Shown: positions 1-8,213, counted from the first letter of the stretch. The stretch is 21,439 nt of DNA from Candidatus Poribacteria bacterium (GCA_002687025.1 NYZG01000276.1:1-21439); one strand, 5' to 3'. Notes: a model not told the origin generated them from the sequence alone. Numbers and translations: made by a program.

Positions 1-417
1 AACCCGTGGAACGAGTTCGAGTGCGGCCACCACTATGCCCGGTCGATGGCGGCGTACTCGGTCCTGCTCGCGCTGGCGGACTTCCGCTACCACGCGCAGC
101 GCGAGTCGCTGCACTTCGCGCCTCGGATATCCGAGGACGACTTCGCGTGCTTCTACTCCGTGGATTCCGCGTGGGGAATGGTGAAGCAGTATGCCGCGCC
201 GGGAATGCGGCGCGCCCTCGTCGAGGTCCACGCGGGCGCGCTGACGCTGACGTCGCTAAGCCTCGGGTTCCCGATCGTGAACCCGCGCGCGCGTCTCGCC
301 GGCACGGATGTGCCGCTGGAGCGCGTCGCCGAGGACTGGGGGACCGACAGCGTCCGCTTCGACGAATCGATCGTCATCAACGCGGGCGAGACGCTGAGCG
401 TCAGCGTCTGGGACTGA
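1..417 (+). CDS. GH116-like glucosidase, C-terminal fragment
   Basis: The frame is open from base 1, so the gene begins outside the window and only its last 138 residues are visible. The fragment opens with NPWNEFECGHHYARSMAAY. This matches the C-terminal part of the (alpha/alpha)6 barrel in GH116 glycosidases (bile-acid glucosidase GBA2, archaeal SSO1353, TxGH116). In that family a Glu and an Arg nine residues apart hold the glucose; here they would be Glu5 and Arg14. The rest follows the family pattern: a helix, then FAPRISEDDFACFYS, then a closing beta region. The nucleophile and acid/base residues lie upstream and cannot be checked. The likely role is removal of beta-linked glucose or xylose from glycans or glycolipids. 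It ends at TGA, 67 bases before the convergent LamG gene. The family is fairly sure; substrate and export are unknown. Confidence 0.72.
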   Translation, partial: NPWNEFECGHHYARSMAAYSVLLALADFRYHAQRESLHFAPRISEDDFACFYSVDSAWGMVKQYAAPGMRRALVEVHAGALTLTSLSLGFPIVNPRARLAGTDVPLERVAEDWGTDSVRFDESIVINAGETLSVSVWD

Positions 418-426
418 TCCAACGAC

Positions 427-461
427 GGTCGGCGGCGCGCGGAATCCAGCCGTCGCCGACC
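427..461. terminator. Hairpin between convergent genes, possible bidirectional terminator
   Basis: GGTCGGCG (427-434) is the reverse complement of CGCCGACC (454-461). The stem extends inward to 11 pairs with one G-U, leaving a 13-base loop. It is centred between the stop codons of the GH116 fragment (+) and the LamG gene (-). No T-run follows on either strand, so intrinsic termination is inferred from position and stem only. Confidence 0.4.
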
Positions 462-484
462 CGCATCCCTCACCGGCGCCCATT

Positions 485-1210
485 CTATCGCCGCAACTGC
501 CCCCACAGGGTCGCGAGCTTCCCGCGCGAATCCACCGCGAGCACCGCGCCGGACATGTCCGTCTCGATCTCGTCGACCGTCAACGCGCGGTCGTACAGGA
601 CGAAGTCGTCCATCCGACCCTCGAAGCGATTGCCGAGCTGGATAGGGTCTTCGGTGTCCGGCACGGAATCGACGACCGACGGGGCCTCCGACTTCAGCTC
701 CCCGTCGATGTAGAGGCGCAGGTTTCCACCGTCGAATACCGCGGCCAGGTGGTACCACTCGCTCAGCGGGAAGTCGCCCGGATTCGTGATCGCCCGCGAC
801 GCGGTCTCATGGATGCCGAAGTAGATCTTCCCATCGTTCCAGGGCTGGATGAGGTAGCTCATGTTGACGCCCCAGTCCCTGCCCTTCTCGATGAGACCCG
901 TCGACTGTTGCGCCTCCATCCACACCCACATCTCGGCGGTCAGTTCGCCCATGCCGTCGAGCCCGACATCGTCCGCGATGACGACCTCGTCCGCGACCGT
1001 GACGCTCACGGCCGAGCCCATCTTCCCCGCGACGACATCTGCGGCGCCGGTCACGACGCCGTCATGCCCGTTGCCCGACGCGTCCACGACGATGTCTCCC
1101 GCGACATCGTCCATCCGCAGATAGACGAGCATGTCCTGCCCCACCGACAGCGCGTCGGCTGCGAGCAGCATCCCTGTAATCCCAACGACTATCCCAAGTG
1201 ATCTCAGCAT
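485..1210 (-). CDS. Exported LamG-domain protein
   Basis: This 241-residue protein has an N-terminal hydrophobic signal segment (residues 4-20, IVVGITGMLLAADA). One concanavalin-like LamG/Laminin_G_3 domain follows (about 27-220): YLRMDD start, DASGNGHDG, TAEMWVW, IEKG, EWYHLAAVFDGGNLRLYIDG, and a final GRMDDFVLYDRALTVDEI. Such jelly-roll domains usually bind carbohydrate and sit on secreted or surface proteins. The ATG at 1210 was chosen over one 30 bases upstream because GGAGGAA (1214-1220) lies just before it and because it starts directly at the signal peptide. After the domain comes a short linker and the tail AVDSRGKLATLWGQLRR, which resembles the ends of the exported proteins at 4905-5894 and 17575-18189. 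No catalytic domain is present, so binding or a structural role is likely; the ligand is unknown. Confidence 0.85.
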   Translation of the reverse strand: MLRSLGIVVGITGMLLAADALSVGQDMLVYLRMDDVAGDIVVDASGNGHDGVVTGAADVVAGKMGSAVSVTVADEVVIADDVGLDGMGELTAEMWVWMEAQQSTGLIEKGRDWGVNMSYLIQPWNDGKIYFGIHETASRAITNPGDFPLSEWYHLAAVFDGGNLRLYIDGELKSEAPSVVDSVPDTEDPIQLGNRFEGRMDDFVLYDRALTVDEIETDMSGAVLAVDSRGKLATLWGQLRR

Positions 1211-1414
1211 CGGTTCCTCCCATGTCCGTAGCGACCGCACGTACCGGCTCCGAGGGGAGAGTAGGGGCCGAACGGCGGACCCGCAAGGCTAAGCCGCCGC
1301 GCAGCCCCGGCCGATCGGCGCCGGGCGGAGACCTGGCACGCTGGGGAGTTGCGGGCCGGCGGCGTGTTCCGCTATGTTGAAGCGAAACGGCGACCGAGGA
1401 TAGGGAGCTACGGC
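1211..1414. promoter_or_regulatory. Divergent intergenic region, LamG/PhyH
   Basis: These 204 bases separate the start codons of two divergent genes and must hold both promoters. On the plus strand TTGCGG (1349-1354), 18 bases, then TATGTT (1373-1378) is a weak sigma70-like match ahead of the PhyH start at 1415. I saw no convincing operator or riboswitch. Confidence 0.3.
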
Positions 1415-2311
1415 ATGTCGCAGCAAGATATCCGACCCGCTCCCAAGGGCTTCACGCCCGAGCAGTGGGACACGTTCATGGCGGACGGTTTCCTCGTCAT
1501 CGAGGATGCCATGTCCGACGACGACGTGGGCCGCTACCGAGACGCCGTAGACCAACTGTGGCGTGACGGCGGGAACTACCCGGACAAGAACCTCGGCGCG
1601 CAGAACATCGTCGAGAAGCACCCGACCTTCGTCGAGCTGATAGACCCCCCGCGCCACGTTGGATACGTGTACGACGTTTACGGCGAGCTCTTGAAGATGA
1701 TCCTCTCCCACGCTCTGGTCCGAACCCGCGGCGCATGGCACAACGCGTGGCATCCCGACGGAGCGCGGCTGGTGCCCTACGGCGTGTACACCGACCAGCC
1801 GATGCAGATCAAGATCGGCCTCTGGCTCACGGACCTGCCGGAGCCGGGCATGGGCAACTTCGTGTGCTTGCCGGACAGCCACCGGAGCCAAGCGCTCGAC
1901 GCCTACACCACGCACGAAAGCCTCGAAGGAGAGCGCATCCTCCAGTGCCAAGCCGGCACGATGACCATGATGCACGGCAGCATCTGGCATCGCGTCGAGG
2001 ACAACGAGACGGACATCCCGCGTAAGAACATCTTCCTCTCGTACTCCCCGTCGTGGGTGGTGGCCGCGGACAGACACACGTCCGATCCCGAGTGGCTCGA
2101 TACGGTCGGTCGCGAGCAACGCATCATCATGCGGAGCTACTCGAACGGGTACACGAACCACAAGCCGCCGAAGGACGACTCGCCTCTATTCCTCGACCGC
2201 GACACAGGCCTCGACATCGACGCAGGCGCCGACGAGAAGATCCCGGTCGGCATCCGCAAGCGCAAGACCACCATCGAGAAGTTCCGCGAACGCGACCTCG
2301 TCCGCCACTAG
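1415..2311 (+). CDS. PhyH-family Fe(II)/2-oxoglutarate dioxygenase (1)
   Basis: The 298-residue protein begins like this family (FTPEQWDTFMADGFLVIEDAMSDDD), with the N-terminal helix and first strand. The jelly-roll core carries WHPDG (His113, Asp115) as the HxD metal pair and WHRVEDN (His192) as the distal His. Arg203 (PRKNIFLSY) is placed to hold the 2-oxoglutarate carboxylate. All parts of a 2-His-1-carboxylate site are therefore present, which predicts an active oxygenase (hydroxylation or oxidative cleavage of a small substrate). The substrate cannot be read from sequence. The start is the ATG at 1415 with AGGGAG at 1402-1407; the frame stays open upstream to 1349, but without a comparable ribosome site. 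It has no signal peptide, so it should be cytoplasmic. It belongs to a different subfamily from the PhyH proteins at 10933-11778 and 18213-19064. Confidence 0.88.
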   Translation: MSQQDIRPAPKGFTPEQWDTFMADGFLVIEDAMSDDDVGRYRDAVDQLWRDGGNYPDKNLGAQNIVEKHPTFVELIDPPRHVGYVYDVYGELLKMILSHALVRTRGAWHNAWHPDGARLVPYGVYTDQPMQIKIGLWLTDLPEPGMGNFVCLPDSHRSQALDAYTTHESLEGERILQCQAGTMTMMHGSIWHRVEDNETDIPRKNIFLSYSPSWVVAADRHTSDPEWLDTVGREQRIIMRSYSNGYTNHKPPKDDSPLFLDRDTGLDIDAGADEKIPVGIRKRKTTIEKFRERDLVRH

Positions 2312-2337
2312 GTAGTTCCCGCCCCTGGTAGGCCGCC

Positions 2338-2597
2338 ATGTCGACACGGAGCGCCCCGACCAACGCCGCGCCGATGCGGGCGATCCGGCTTCGCGTCGTC
2401 CTGCTCGCGTTGGTCATCATCCCGCTTAACGCCTACTGGATCGCGCTGACCGAGATGGTGTGGTCGTCGCTGCACTTCATGCGGCTTCGCTGCCCCTGAA
2501 TGTGGTGTTCATCCTGTGCTGCGTGATCGGCTGCAACGCGCCGCTGCGTCGGCTGGGTCCGCGCGCGGCGCTGTCGTCCGGCGACCTCGTCACCACG
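2338..2597 (+). pseudogene. Frameshifted 5' remnant of a DUF6785-like membrane protein
   Basis: From the ATG at 2338 the frame reads a short polar start, then RAIRLRVVLLALVIIPLNAY, WIALTEMVWSSLH, and stops at 2500. Another frame picks up at about 2475 with ASLPLNVVFILCCVIGCN and APLRRLGPRAALSSGDLVT, reaching about 2597. Joined across one indel near 2475, the two halves reproduce the N-terminus of the large DUF6785/DUF6784-type polytopic membrane proteins found in Poribacteria and Planctomycetes, as I remember that family. These are normally several hundred residues long. Nothing after about 2597 continues the similarity. The remnant is therefore both frameshifted and truncated at 3', and it cannot make a working transporter-like protein. 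A sequencing error could explain the indel but not the missing 3' part. Confidence 0.6.
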
Positions 2598-2733
2598 GGG
2601 GTCACTTGCGTACAGCAGAAGTGGGATGGAACCTGTTCTTACGCATGAGGTAGCGGCGAATCCCCGCGCGTATTCTCGCGGACGCGGTACCGGGTACGCG
2701 GGCGGCGATAGCCAGAGAAGGACCACGACCACC

Positions 2734-3000
2734 ATGAGCGGCCCACATGTCGCCATCCTGGAGTCCGACGAATGGGACAGGTATCGCGCCGCCCTGGGCT
2801 ATGTCACCGAATTGGCCCAGCAGGTGGCAGAGGAGACGGCTGCGCTTGAAAGGACAAACTACCTCATCCGTGGCGCCGACCTGCTCCGCGTCCAGATATG
2901 GAGAGATCTGTGCGACGCGCACGGTCTGGACGCAGAAGTCGACTACGCGGTAGACGAAGCCGGACGGGTTTCCGTCAAGAGCGGCCGGGATGACGCATAG
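2734..3000 (+). CDS. Small hypothetical protein, possible phage origin
   Basis: This 88-residue acidic protein has no signal peptide or membrane segment. Residues about 15-50 (YRAALGYVTELAQQVAEETA, then ALERTNYLIRGA) look like a long helix or short coiled coil. The ATG at 2734 is preceded by AGAAGGA (2714-2720). The frame also contains an ATG at 2626, but the extension is low-complexity (RRTTTT) and lacks a clear ribosome site. It is the first gene of the plus-strand block that ends with the tail-fibre-like gene at 5966. Small helical proteins of this kind are common in phage structural regions, but I recognise no family. Function unknown. Confidence 0.55.
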   Translation: MSGPHVAILESDEWDRYRAALGYVTELAQQVAEETAALERTNYLIRGADLLRVQIWRDLCDAHGLDAEVDYAVDEAGRVSVKSGRDDA

Positions 3001-3022
3001 GAGACGCGCGGGCATCGCTCGT

Positions 3023-3040
3023 GGGCCTGCGTAAAGGCCC
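3023..3040. terminator. Small GC-rich hairpin between two genes
   Basis: GGGCCT (3023-3028), loop GCGTAA, AGGCCC (3035-3040): a perfect 6-bp stem 23 bases after the preceding stop codon and just ahead of the ribosome site at 3061. There is no T-run. It could be an attenuator or terminator, or have no function. Confidence 0.25.
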
Positions 3041-3070
3041 CAACGGCGCGCGGCGCCGATGGAGGAACGG

Positions 3071-4894
3071 ATGGCAAAGACGCCGCACGGATTCCCAGTA
3101 GGCATGTGGGCGGTCAACGGAACTCCGCCCCCTGTAAATGGCGGGTAGACGGCGCTGAAGGACCAGATCAAGCGCGTGTACGAGGGCGAGTCGTCCATCC
3201 AGTACGAGGCGTGCAATCTGATACAGTCGAACGGAGAGCAGACGCAGTGGGGCGCGGGCGACAACGAGCCGCCCGACGCCGACGACCGCATCACGAACAA
3301 CATCAACGGCTGGATCAACTACCTCAAGGCGATCAGGGACGCCACCGCGGAGCTCGGCGAGAGCCCCGGAGCCATCAAAGGGCTCACCTCGCGACATCTG
3401 TGCGGGTTGGTGCACGGCCAGGTCATCCCTGATCCGCCAGAGCCGCCCCCACCACCATGGCCGCTGGGCGCATGGGACCCACAGACCGACGTCAAGCCGT
3501 ACGTCCAGGGCCTGTGTTGGCAGATACAGCAGGACGGGCTCGAGCCGTACGTCGGTGGTTGGCACTTCGCCGACGAGATCTTCGCGAGGTACCTCGCGTG
3601 GACGGCTTCCGATGTGTACGACACCGCGGAGGCGGTCCAGACGGGACAGGAGAATCCGCAGAAGTTCGTGGCGGGAGGGGGAGGCGAGACCTCGGAGACC
3701 GGCGTGAACTTCCCGTACTACTGGGCCGAACAGATGATCATCACGTCGCCTGCCTCTAGGGCAACGTGGACGGTGGTCGACGGCAAGTGGAAGTTCAAGA
3801 TACCGGCGCTCTTCAAGACATGGGTGGATTCGTTCAAGGGAACGAACATGGACGCCGCAGGGCTGGTGCTGCTCCCTGATTACTATCCCTGGGCGTCGCC
3901 ATCGAATCGCTGGCACTACCGCAAGCACGTGGCCAGGACGTTCGACCCGTTCAAGGGCGCCGTCAGCCTGGAGGTCGCGGACAACCCGCCGTGGATGAGT
4001 TGGAGTACGTTCCTCTCCGCGAAGGACCCGTACACGGGCCTGGATACAGACAGCCTGCGTGCCACGTTCCCCGAGGGCCCGGGGCAGTATCCGGCGTCGA
4101 AGCTTACGTTCCAGCCGGCCATGGGTCTCTCTCGTCAGCAGAACGCGCTGTTCCCCATGCACGTGGACGCGCACAAGGAAATCCGCGTCATGCTGAACAT
4201 GCGCAGGCAATGGGAAGCCCACCTGAACGACTTCCGCCTGACCGGCTTCTGGTTGGTAGGCTGGAACCAGGTGGGAGAGGACCCGGAGAACGACGGCGCG
4301 TGGCATCAGTGGACCGAGGCGAACTCCCGCAAGTATGCGGAGGCCGTCCAGAACGAGATCGGCGGCGGCACGGAAGGCATACCGGACGTGTGGATCGACC
4401 AGCCGTCCGGCGACCTCATCACCACCGGTATCAAGGCAGTGAAGCGAGTCGGTGTGGCTCCCAACGACACGAGATTCTATATCGAGTATCACATCGCGCC
4501 GACGACCATCATGCAGGAGGAAGGGCACGCAAACGCTCTCGTCCTGGGTGAGTTCGTCCTCGGCGAGCGGGTAATTGTGAAGATAGAAATCCGCCGCACG
4601 GACGGGCCGAACCCGAACGAGCTCGTGCGCACCATCACCGAGGGGTATGAGACGCCTGACTACCGAGACCCGGTGGTTCCGCATGGCAAGTACGACGCGC
4701 CGCCCACGTCCTTGGGTCCTGTTCTTGCCGCGACAACAGCGTACTGGGACGGCTTCTGGGACAACGGGGACGACGACGGCAAGGAGGCGCCTGGGGTGGC
4801 GGGCGCCGCAGCGCAATATCGCGCCGACCTGTATCTGAATGATGAGCCGTCTCCTGTATCCTCCCTCGCTTTCCAGAAGCCCGGACTTGTGTAA
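3071..4894 (+). CDS. Large FlgD-Ig-like protein interrupted by an in-frame TAG
   Basis: A very good ribosome site (GGAGGAACGG, 3061-3070) precedes ATG 3071. The frame reads 25 codons (MAKTPHGFPVGMWAVNG, then TPPPVNGG) and meets TAG at 3146-3148. The same frame then runs open for 581 further codons to TAA 4892. The only in-frame start after the TAG is GTG 3176, with a poor ribosome site, so the gene most likely began at 3071 (607 positions). A Pro-rich hinge (PDPPEPPPPPWP) separates the N-terminal part from a central region with GGWHFADEIFARYLAW and LLPDYYPWASPSNRWHYRKH. That region suggests a TIM-barrel glycosidase-like fold, but I cannot name a family. The C-terminal 130 residues end in YWDGFWDNGDDDGKEAPG, the signature of a FlgD-type Ig domain. 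There is no signal peptide. Depending on the TAG it is a pseudogene, a readthrough gene or a sequencing error. Confidence 0.6.
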
Positions 4895-4904
4895 GAGCGA
4901 TCCG

Positions 4905-5894
4905 ATGATGCGTCTAGGAACACTCGCGCTGCTTGCGGCCCTGGCCTGCGCATTCCTGTGTGTATCCCCGGCGGCCGCTGAGTCCAGTAGGATTGCATTC
5001 GGCTCTCTGAGGGACGTGGGGACAGAAGTGTTGTCCGTGGGCCTGTACTCCGTGGACGTGGCCACTGGCTCGCAGGATCTGCTGTACGACGGTATCCCCA
5101 ACGCAGTGTGGTCATCCGATGCTGCCCAAGTCCTCTTTCACAGGCGCGACGAGCGGGATCAGAGCGACATCTACATCATGGACGCCAACGGCGCGAACCG
5201 GCGCAACTTGACGGAACATCCTGCGTCCGACATTCACCCCGCGTGGAGCCCGGATGGCTCGAAGATCGCATTCGTATCCGACCGCGAGCAGGGCCACGAC
5301 ACGGATATCTTCGTTATGGATGCCGACGGCAAGAACGTCCAGAATCTGACTCGCATTCCCAGGCCCGACAGTCAGCCAGACTGGTCTCCAGACGGCAAGC
5401 ACATTGTGTTCAGGTCCACGCGCGACAGCACAGACTTCGTCGGCTGGCCCCCGGAAGCCATACGCGACGAGATCTACGTGATGGACGCTGACGGGTCGAA
5501 CCCACGCAGATTGACGGACGACCGGGTCACTGATGCTGATCCTGCATGGTCGCCTGATGCCGCTCAGATACTCATTGAGCGGCCGCCAGGCGGAAATCAG
5601 TCTGGGCTGGTCGCCCTTTCTGTCGATGGGAGCAGTGTCCGCGAGGTGGGTCGCTTCGACGGCGCGCTCTCCGGCGCCACGTGGTCTTCCGATGGGACGG
5701 AGATCGCCTTGGCGCTTCGGGGCGACATACACGTGATCAGCCCAGATGGCGCCAACCAAAGGAACCTCACGCCGCAGGGAGGTCTCGATTACGCACCCGA
5801 ATGGATCCCGCCGCAAAGGGCGACCACGGTCATGCCCGCACACCGCGCGCTGATGCAGTGGGGCTGGCTCAAGCAGCTCGGGAGGGCCAGGTAG
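4905..5894 (+). CDS. Exported TolB-like beta-propeller protein
   Basis: This 329-residue protein begins with a signal peptide (MMRLGTLALLAALACAFLCV, cleavage probably after SPAAA). About five repeats of the TolB/PD40 type follow: AWSPDGSKIAFVSDREQGHD, DIFVMDADGKNVQNLT and DWSPDGKHIVFRSTRD are the clearest, with DGxN turns and LT-(5-8)-D linkers. The fold is a WD40-like propeller, usually a protein- or glycan-binding platform. It is shorter than TolB itself and lacks the TolB N-terminal domain, so it is not the Tol-Pal component. The protein ends PAHRALMQWGWLKQLGRAR, a tail similar to those of the LamG protein at 485-1210 and the protein at 17575-18189. The start is ATG 4905 (or 4908), 10 bases after the preceding stop, suggesting one transcript. 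Base composition looks lower in GC than in the flanking metabolic genes. Confidence 0.85.
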   Translation: MMRLGTLALLAALACAFLCVSPAAAESSRIAFGSLRDVGTEVLSVGLYSVDVATGSQDLLYDGIPNAVWSSDAAQVLFHRRDERDQSDIYIMDANGANRRNLTEHPASDIHPAWSPDGSKIAFVSDREQGHDTDIFVMDADGKNVQNLTRIPRPDSQPDWSPDGKHIVFRSTRDSTDFVGWPPEAIRDEIYVMDADGSNPRRLTDDRVTDADPAWSPDAAQILIERPPGGNQSGLVALSVDGSSVREVGRFDGALSGATWSSDGTEIALALRGDIHVISPDGANQRNLTPQGGLDYAPEWIPPQRATTVMPAHRALMQWGWLKQLGRAR

Positions 5895-5965
5895 CCATGA
5901 TCGACGCTGTTGCCACTCTCACGCCGCCTCGCGACATCGTCAACACCCGGTAAGGAGACGAACCC

Positions 5966-6730
5966 ATGGCAGCGGAATACCCCGGCGACACCAAGACCTT
6001 CACGCCGCCCAACGACGACGGCACGACCCAGGTCAACACCGCCTACATGAACCAGCGCGACGAGGAAATCGAGGCGATTGAGGCGTCTCTGGGCGCGAAA
6101 CTCGTCGTGGCGACCACCAAGCCGCTGGTGAACTACCTGCGGGTCGCGGAGGACGACGTCCCCGTGGGAGTCGGGCATGTCTGGCTGGCGAATAAGGTCG
6201 ATTCCAACGCGCGGGTCAGCATCGGGCCTATCGCGGCATTTGACCCGCCGACGGAGGCGCCGGAGACACCCCTTGGCTGGCTGCATGTCCGCCCGAAGGC
6301 CGTGCCGAACGCCCCCAGTTGGACGGCGCCTGCTTCGGCCGACGGCATCGTCGTAGAAAACGACCCAAACGTCGGCATGGTACTTCTCACCCGGGCGGGC
6401 GGCAGCAGTAACATCTACTTCGCAAGCCCATCGTCCCTGACACAGGCACGAGTTTCGTATGTCGGCTCCGTCAACGAAATGCGCGTCGGCACCGCCGAGG
6501 CCGGGAGCTCTCTCGCGCTCATGGCCGGCGACGAGGTCCACGTTCTTACTCTGAGCGATGACGGCTCCGCGACGTTCGCAGGCGATGTGACCGTGCAAGG
6601 GAACACGCTGCGACTTGCAGAGACGACCGGAGCCCTACCGGGCGGTCAGTCAGGCGACATCCGGTGGAACACCAATGGAATCCACGTGAACGTCAACGGA
6701 ACATGGAAGGTGGCCGAATTCTCCTCGTGA
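5966..6730 (+). CDS. Phage tail-fibre-like structural protein
   Basis: The 254-residue protein opens with YPGDTKTFTPPNDDGTTQV, NTAYMNQRDEEIEAIEASLG. This layout is characteristic of N-termini of phage tail-fibre or baseplate-attached proteins: a short strand, the F-T-P motif, then a MNxxxDEIxAIExxLG helix. The middle is a Gly/Ser/Ala-rich beta region. Near the C-terminus TFAGDVTVQGNTLRLAE and GQSGDIRWNTNGIHVNVNG resemble trimeric fibre repeats that end in a short knob. There is no signal peptide, membrane segment or catalytic motif. The ATG at 5966 follows AAGGAG (5952-5957). It is the last gene of the plus-strand block starting at 2734. A bacterial surface protein of fibre type is the main alternative. 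No capsid, terminase, portal or integrase gene is present, so a complete prophage is excluded here. Confidence 0.6.
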   Translation: MAAEYPGDTKTFTPPNDDGTTQVNTAYMNQRDEEIEAIEASLGAKLVVATTKPLVNYLRVAEDDVPVGVGHVWLANKVDSNARVSIGPIAAFDPPTEAPETPLGWLHVRPKAVPNAPSWTAPASADGIVVENDPNVGMVLLTRAGGSSNIYFASPSSLTQARVSYVGSVNEMRVGTAEAGSSLALMAGDEVHVLTLSDDGSATFAGDVTVQGNTLRLAETTGALPGGQSGDIRWNTNGIHVNVNGTWKVAEFSS

Positions 6731-7193
6731 TGGCGCCGGCCCATCGTCGGTGGCGTGTCGCCAACGGCGCGGCCCGACCGTAGCGTGAGCGGCCGAATGG
6801 TCGGTCATTCGCGGCGACGGTAGCGTCGCCGCGGGCAGTTGCGGGCCTTCCCTCGTCGCGCCTACAGCGGCGCAGGCGTCTGGCGTCCTCCGAGACGATG
6901 ACGTGGCACGTCGGGACGGCCCGCCGCCGGTACACGCGCGAAGCCCTCGCCGGGCCGGCCAGCTCCATCTCCAGCCCGCCCGACTCGACGCCCGCTCAGA
7001 GGAATGAGCGTCGTCCGACAGCTTCGCGCGTGCTGAGCATCGGCCCGCGTGAACGGTTCGGCCCGTTCGCGATGGCGGGCCTGCAGTGCGCCTCACACGC
7101 CTCGGCCGCGTCGCACAACCAGGCGCGCCTCGCGGACGCTTGGCCGTGGCCTGGGTACGCGCCATCATCCCCCAGGACACAGGGAGGTACGCT
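6731..7193. other. Non-coding gap with hairpins
   Basis: No frame in these 463 bases gives a recognisable protein. Three inverted repeats are visible. TGGCG-TGT-CGCCA (6751-6763) lies just after the tail-fibre-like gene. The perfect 8-bp GCGGCGAC/GTCGCCGC (6811-6832, 6-base loop) could end the upstream transcript, though no T-run follows. GAACGG/CCGTTC (7051-7068) is the third. Near the right end TTGGCC (7140-7145), 17 bases, then CATCAT (7163-7168) is a weak promoter-like match upstream of the isomerase start at 7194. The gap could be the right edge of the phage-like block. Confidence 0.45.
6811..6832. terminator. Perfect 8-bp hairpin downstream of the tail-fibre-like gene
   Basis: Arms GCGGCGAC (6811-6818) and GTCGCCGC (6825-6832) flank a 6-base loop. 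It lies 80 bases after the stop at 6730 and has no T-tract, so termination is only a possibility. Confidence 0.3.
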
Positions 7194-8213
7194 GTGAAGC
7201 TGGGCGTAGATACGTACAGTCTGAGATCGCTCGGATGGGGCGCGTTCGAGCACCTCGAATACGCGCGGGAGATGCAACTGGACGCGGTGCAGTTCTCGGA
7301 GCGCGGCTACTTCGACAGCCTCGACGAGGAGTATCTCAGGACGGTCAAGGCGCGCGCCGACGAATTCGGCATCGAAGTCAACGTCGGCATGCTCTCCATC
7401 TGCCAGACGTCCACGTGGTTCAGCGATGAGCGCGGCACGGCGGCCGAGCAGTTGGCCGAGATGATCCGCGTCGCGGACATCGTCGGGTCGCCGTTCGTGC
7501 GATGCGTGCTCGGCGGCCGGGCCGACCGGCGGACGGAGGAGCCGTTGACGACGCACATCGCCGCCACCGTCGAGACGTGCCGTGCCGTGCGCGATCTCGC
7601 GCTGGAGATGGGCGTGAAGGTCGCCATCGAGAACCACGCGGGCGACCTACAAGCACGCGAGCTGCGAGGGCTCATCGAGGCCGCCGGGCCGGAGTACGTC
7701 GGCGCGTGCATCGACACGGGCAACGCGGTGTGGGCCGGCGAGAGCCCGTTCGTGGCGCTGGAGCATCTCGCGCCATACGTCGTGACGAGCCACATCCGGG
7801 ACGCCGCCGTCTGGGAGCATCCACGCGGCGTGGCGATGCAGTGGCTGCCGATGGGCGACGGCACGATCGGCCTGGACGCCTGGGTACGGGAGTTCGAACG
7901 CCGATGCCCGGACGCCTCGCTCACCGTCGAGATCATCGCGGGACGGCCGCCGCAGGTGCTGAACTACCTGGAGCCGGAGTATTGGGAGGCGTACCCCGAC
8001 ACGCCGGCGTCGGAGTTCGCTCAGTTCGTCGCGCTCGCGAAGGCGGGCGGGCCTTACATGGGGTCGATGTTGGTCGCCGACGGGGGCCGCGGGACGGAGC
8101 TGCCGTCGGAGTACGAGGCCGCGATGACGCTCCAGCAGCGCGCCCACCTGGACCGGAGCATCCGTTACTGCCAGGACACACTCGGCATCGGGGAGAAACG
8201 CGGCCAAGCGTAG
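7194..8213 (+). CDS. Sugar phosphate isomerase/epimerase-like TIM barrel (1)
   Basis: This 339-residue protein belongs to the xylose-isomerase-like TIM-barrel superfamily (Pfam AP_endonuc_2). It starts with the typical first strand KLGVDTYSLRS. The metal-binding residues stand at the ends of the barrel strands: Glu146 (VAIENHAGD), Asp174 (ACIDTGN), His200 (VTSHIRD) and Glu246 (LTVEIIAG). A complete site predicts isomerase or epimerase activity on a sugar or sugar acid, or dehydration of an inositol-type substrate. A C-terminal extension (residues about 255-339) is longer than in the compact family members. The start is GTG 7194 with GGGAGG about six bases upstream; an upstream open stretch to 7086 has no ribosome site. 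The MlrC-like gene follows after 91 bases on the same strand and may act on the same compound class. The substrate is unknown. Confidence 0.85.
   Translation: MKLGVDTYSLRSLGWGAFEHLEYAREMQLDAVQFSERGYFDSLDEEYLRTVKARADEFGIEVNVGMLSICQTSTWFSDERGTAAEQLAEMIRVADIVGSPFVRCVLGGRADRRTEEPLTTHIAATVETCRAVRDLALEMGVKVAIENHAGDLQARELRGLIEAAGPEYVGACIDTGNAVWAGESPFVALEHLAPYVVTSHIRDAAVWEHPRGVAMQWLPMGDGTIGLDAWVREFERRCPDASLTVEIIAGRPPQVLNYLEPEYWEAYPDTPASEFAQFVALAKAGGPYMGSMLVADGGRGTELPSEYEAAMTLQQRAHLDRSIRYCQDTLGIGEKRGQA

Noticed and set aside
3146..3148. Alternative genetic code with TAG as sense codon
   Set aside because: TAG ends many convincing genes here (for example at 2309, 8211, 9835, 14653, 17509 and 20456), so genome-wide reassignment does not fit.
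2975..5101. Very long open frame on the minus strand (708 codons)
   Set aside because: It is the mirror of the plus-strand genes at 3071-5894 in GC-rich DNA. It is Arg/Val/His-rich with no domain pattern and spans two recognisable plus-strand genes.
4905..5894. TolB of the Tol-Pal system
   Set aside because: Only the propeller is present; the TolB N-terminal domain and tol neighbours are missing.
5897..5953. 18-codon frame between the TolB-like and tail-fibre-like genes
   Set aside because: Too short, no recognisable leader features, and no clear reason to prefer it over chance.
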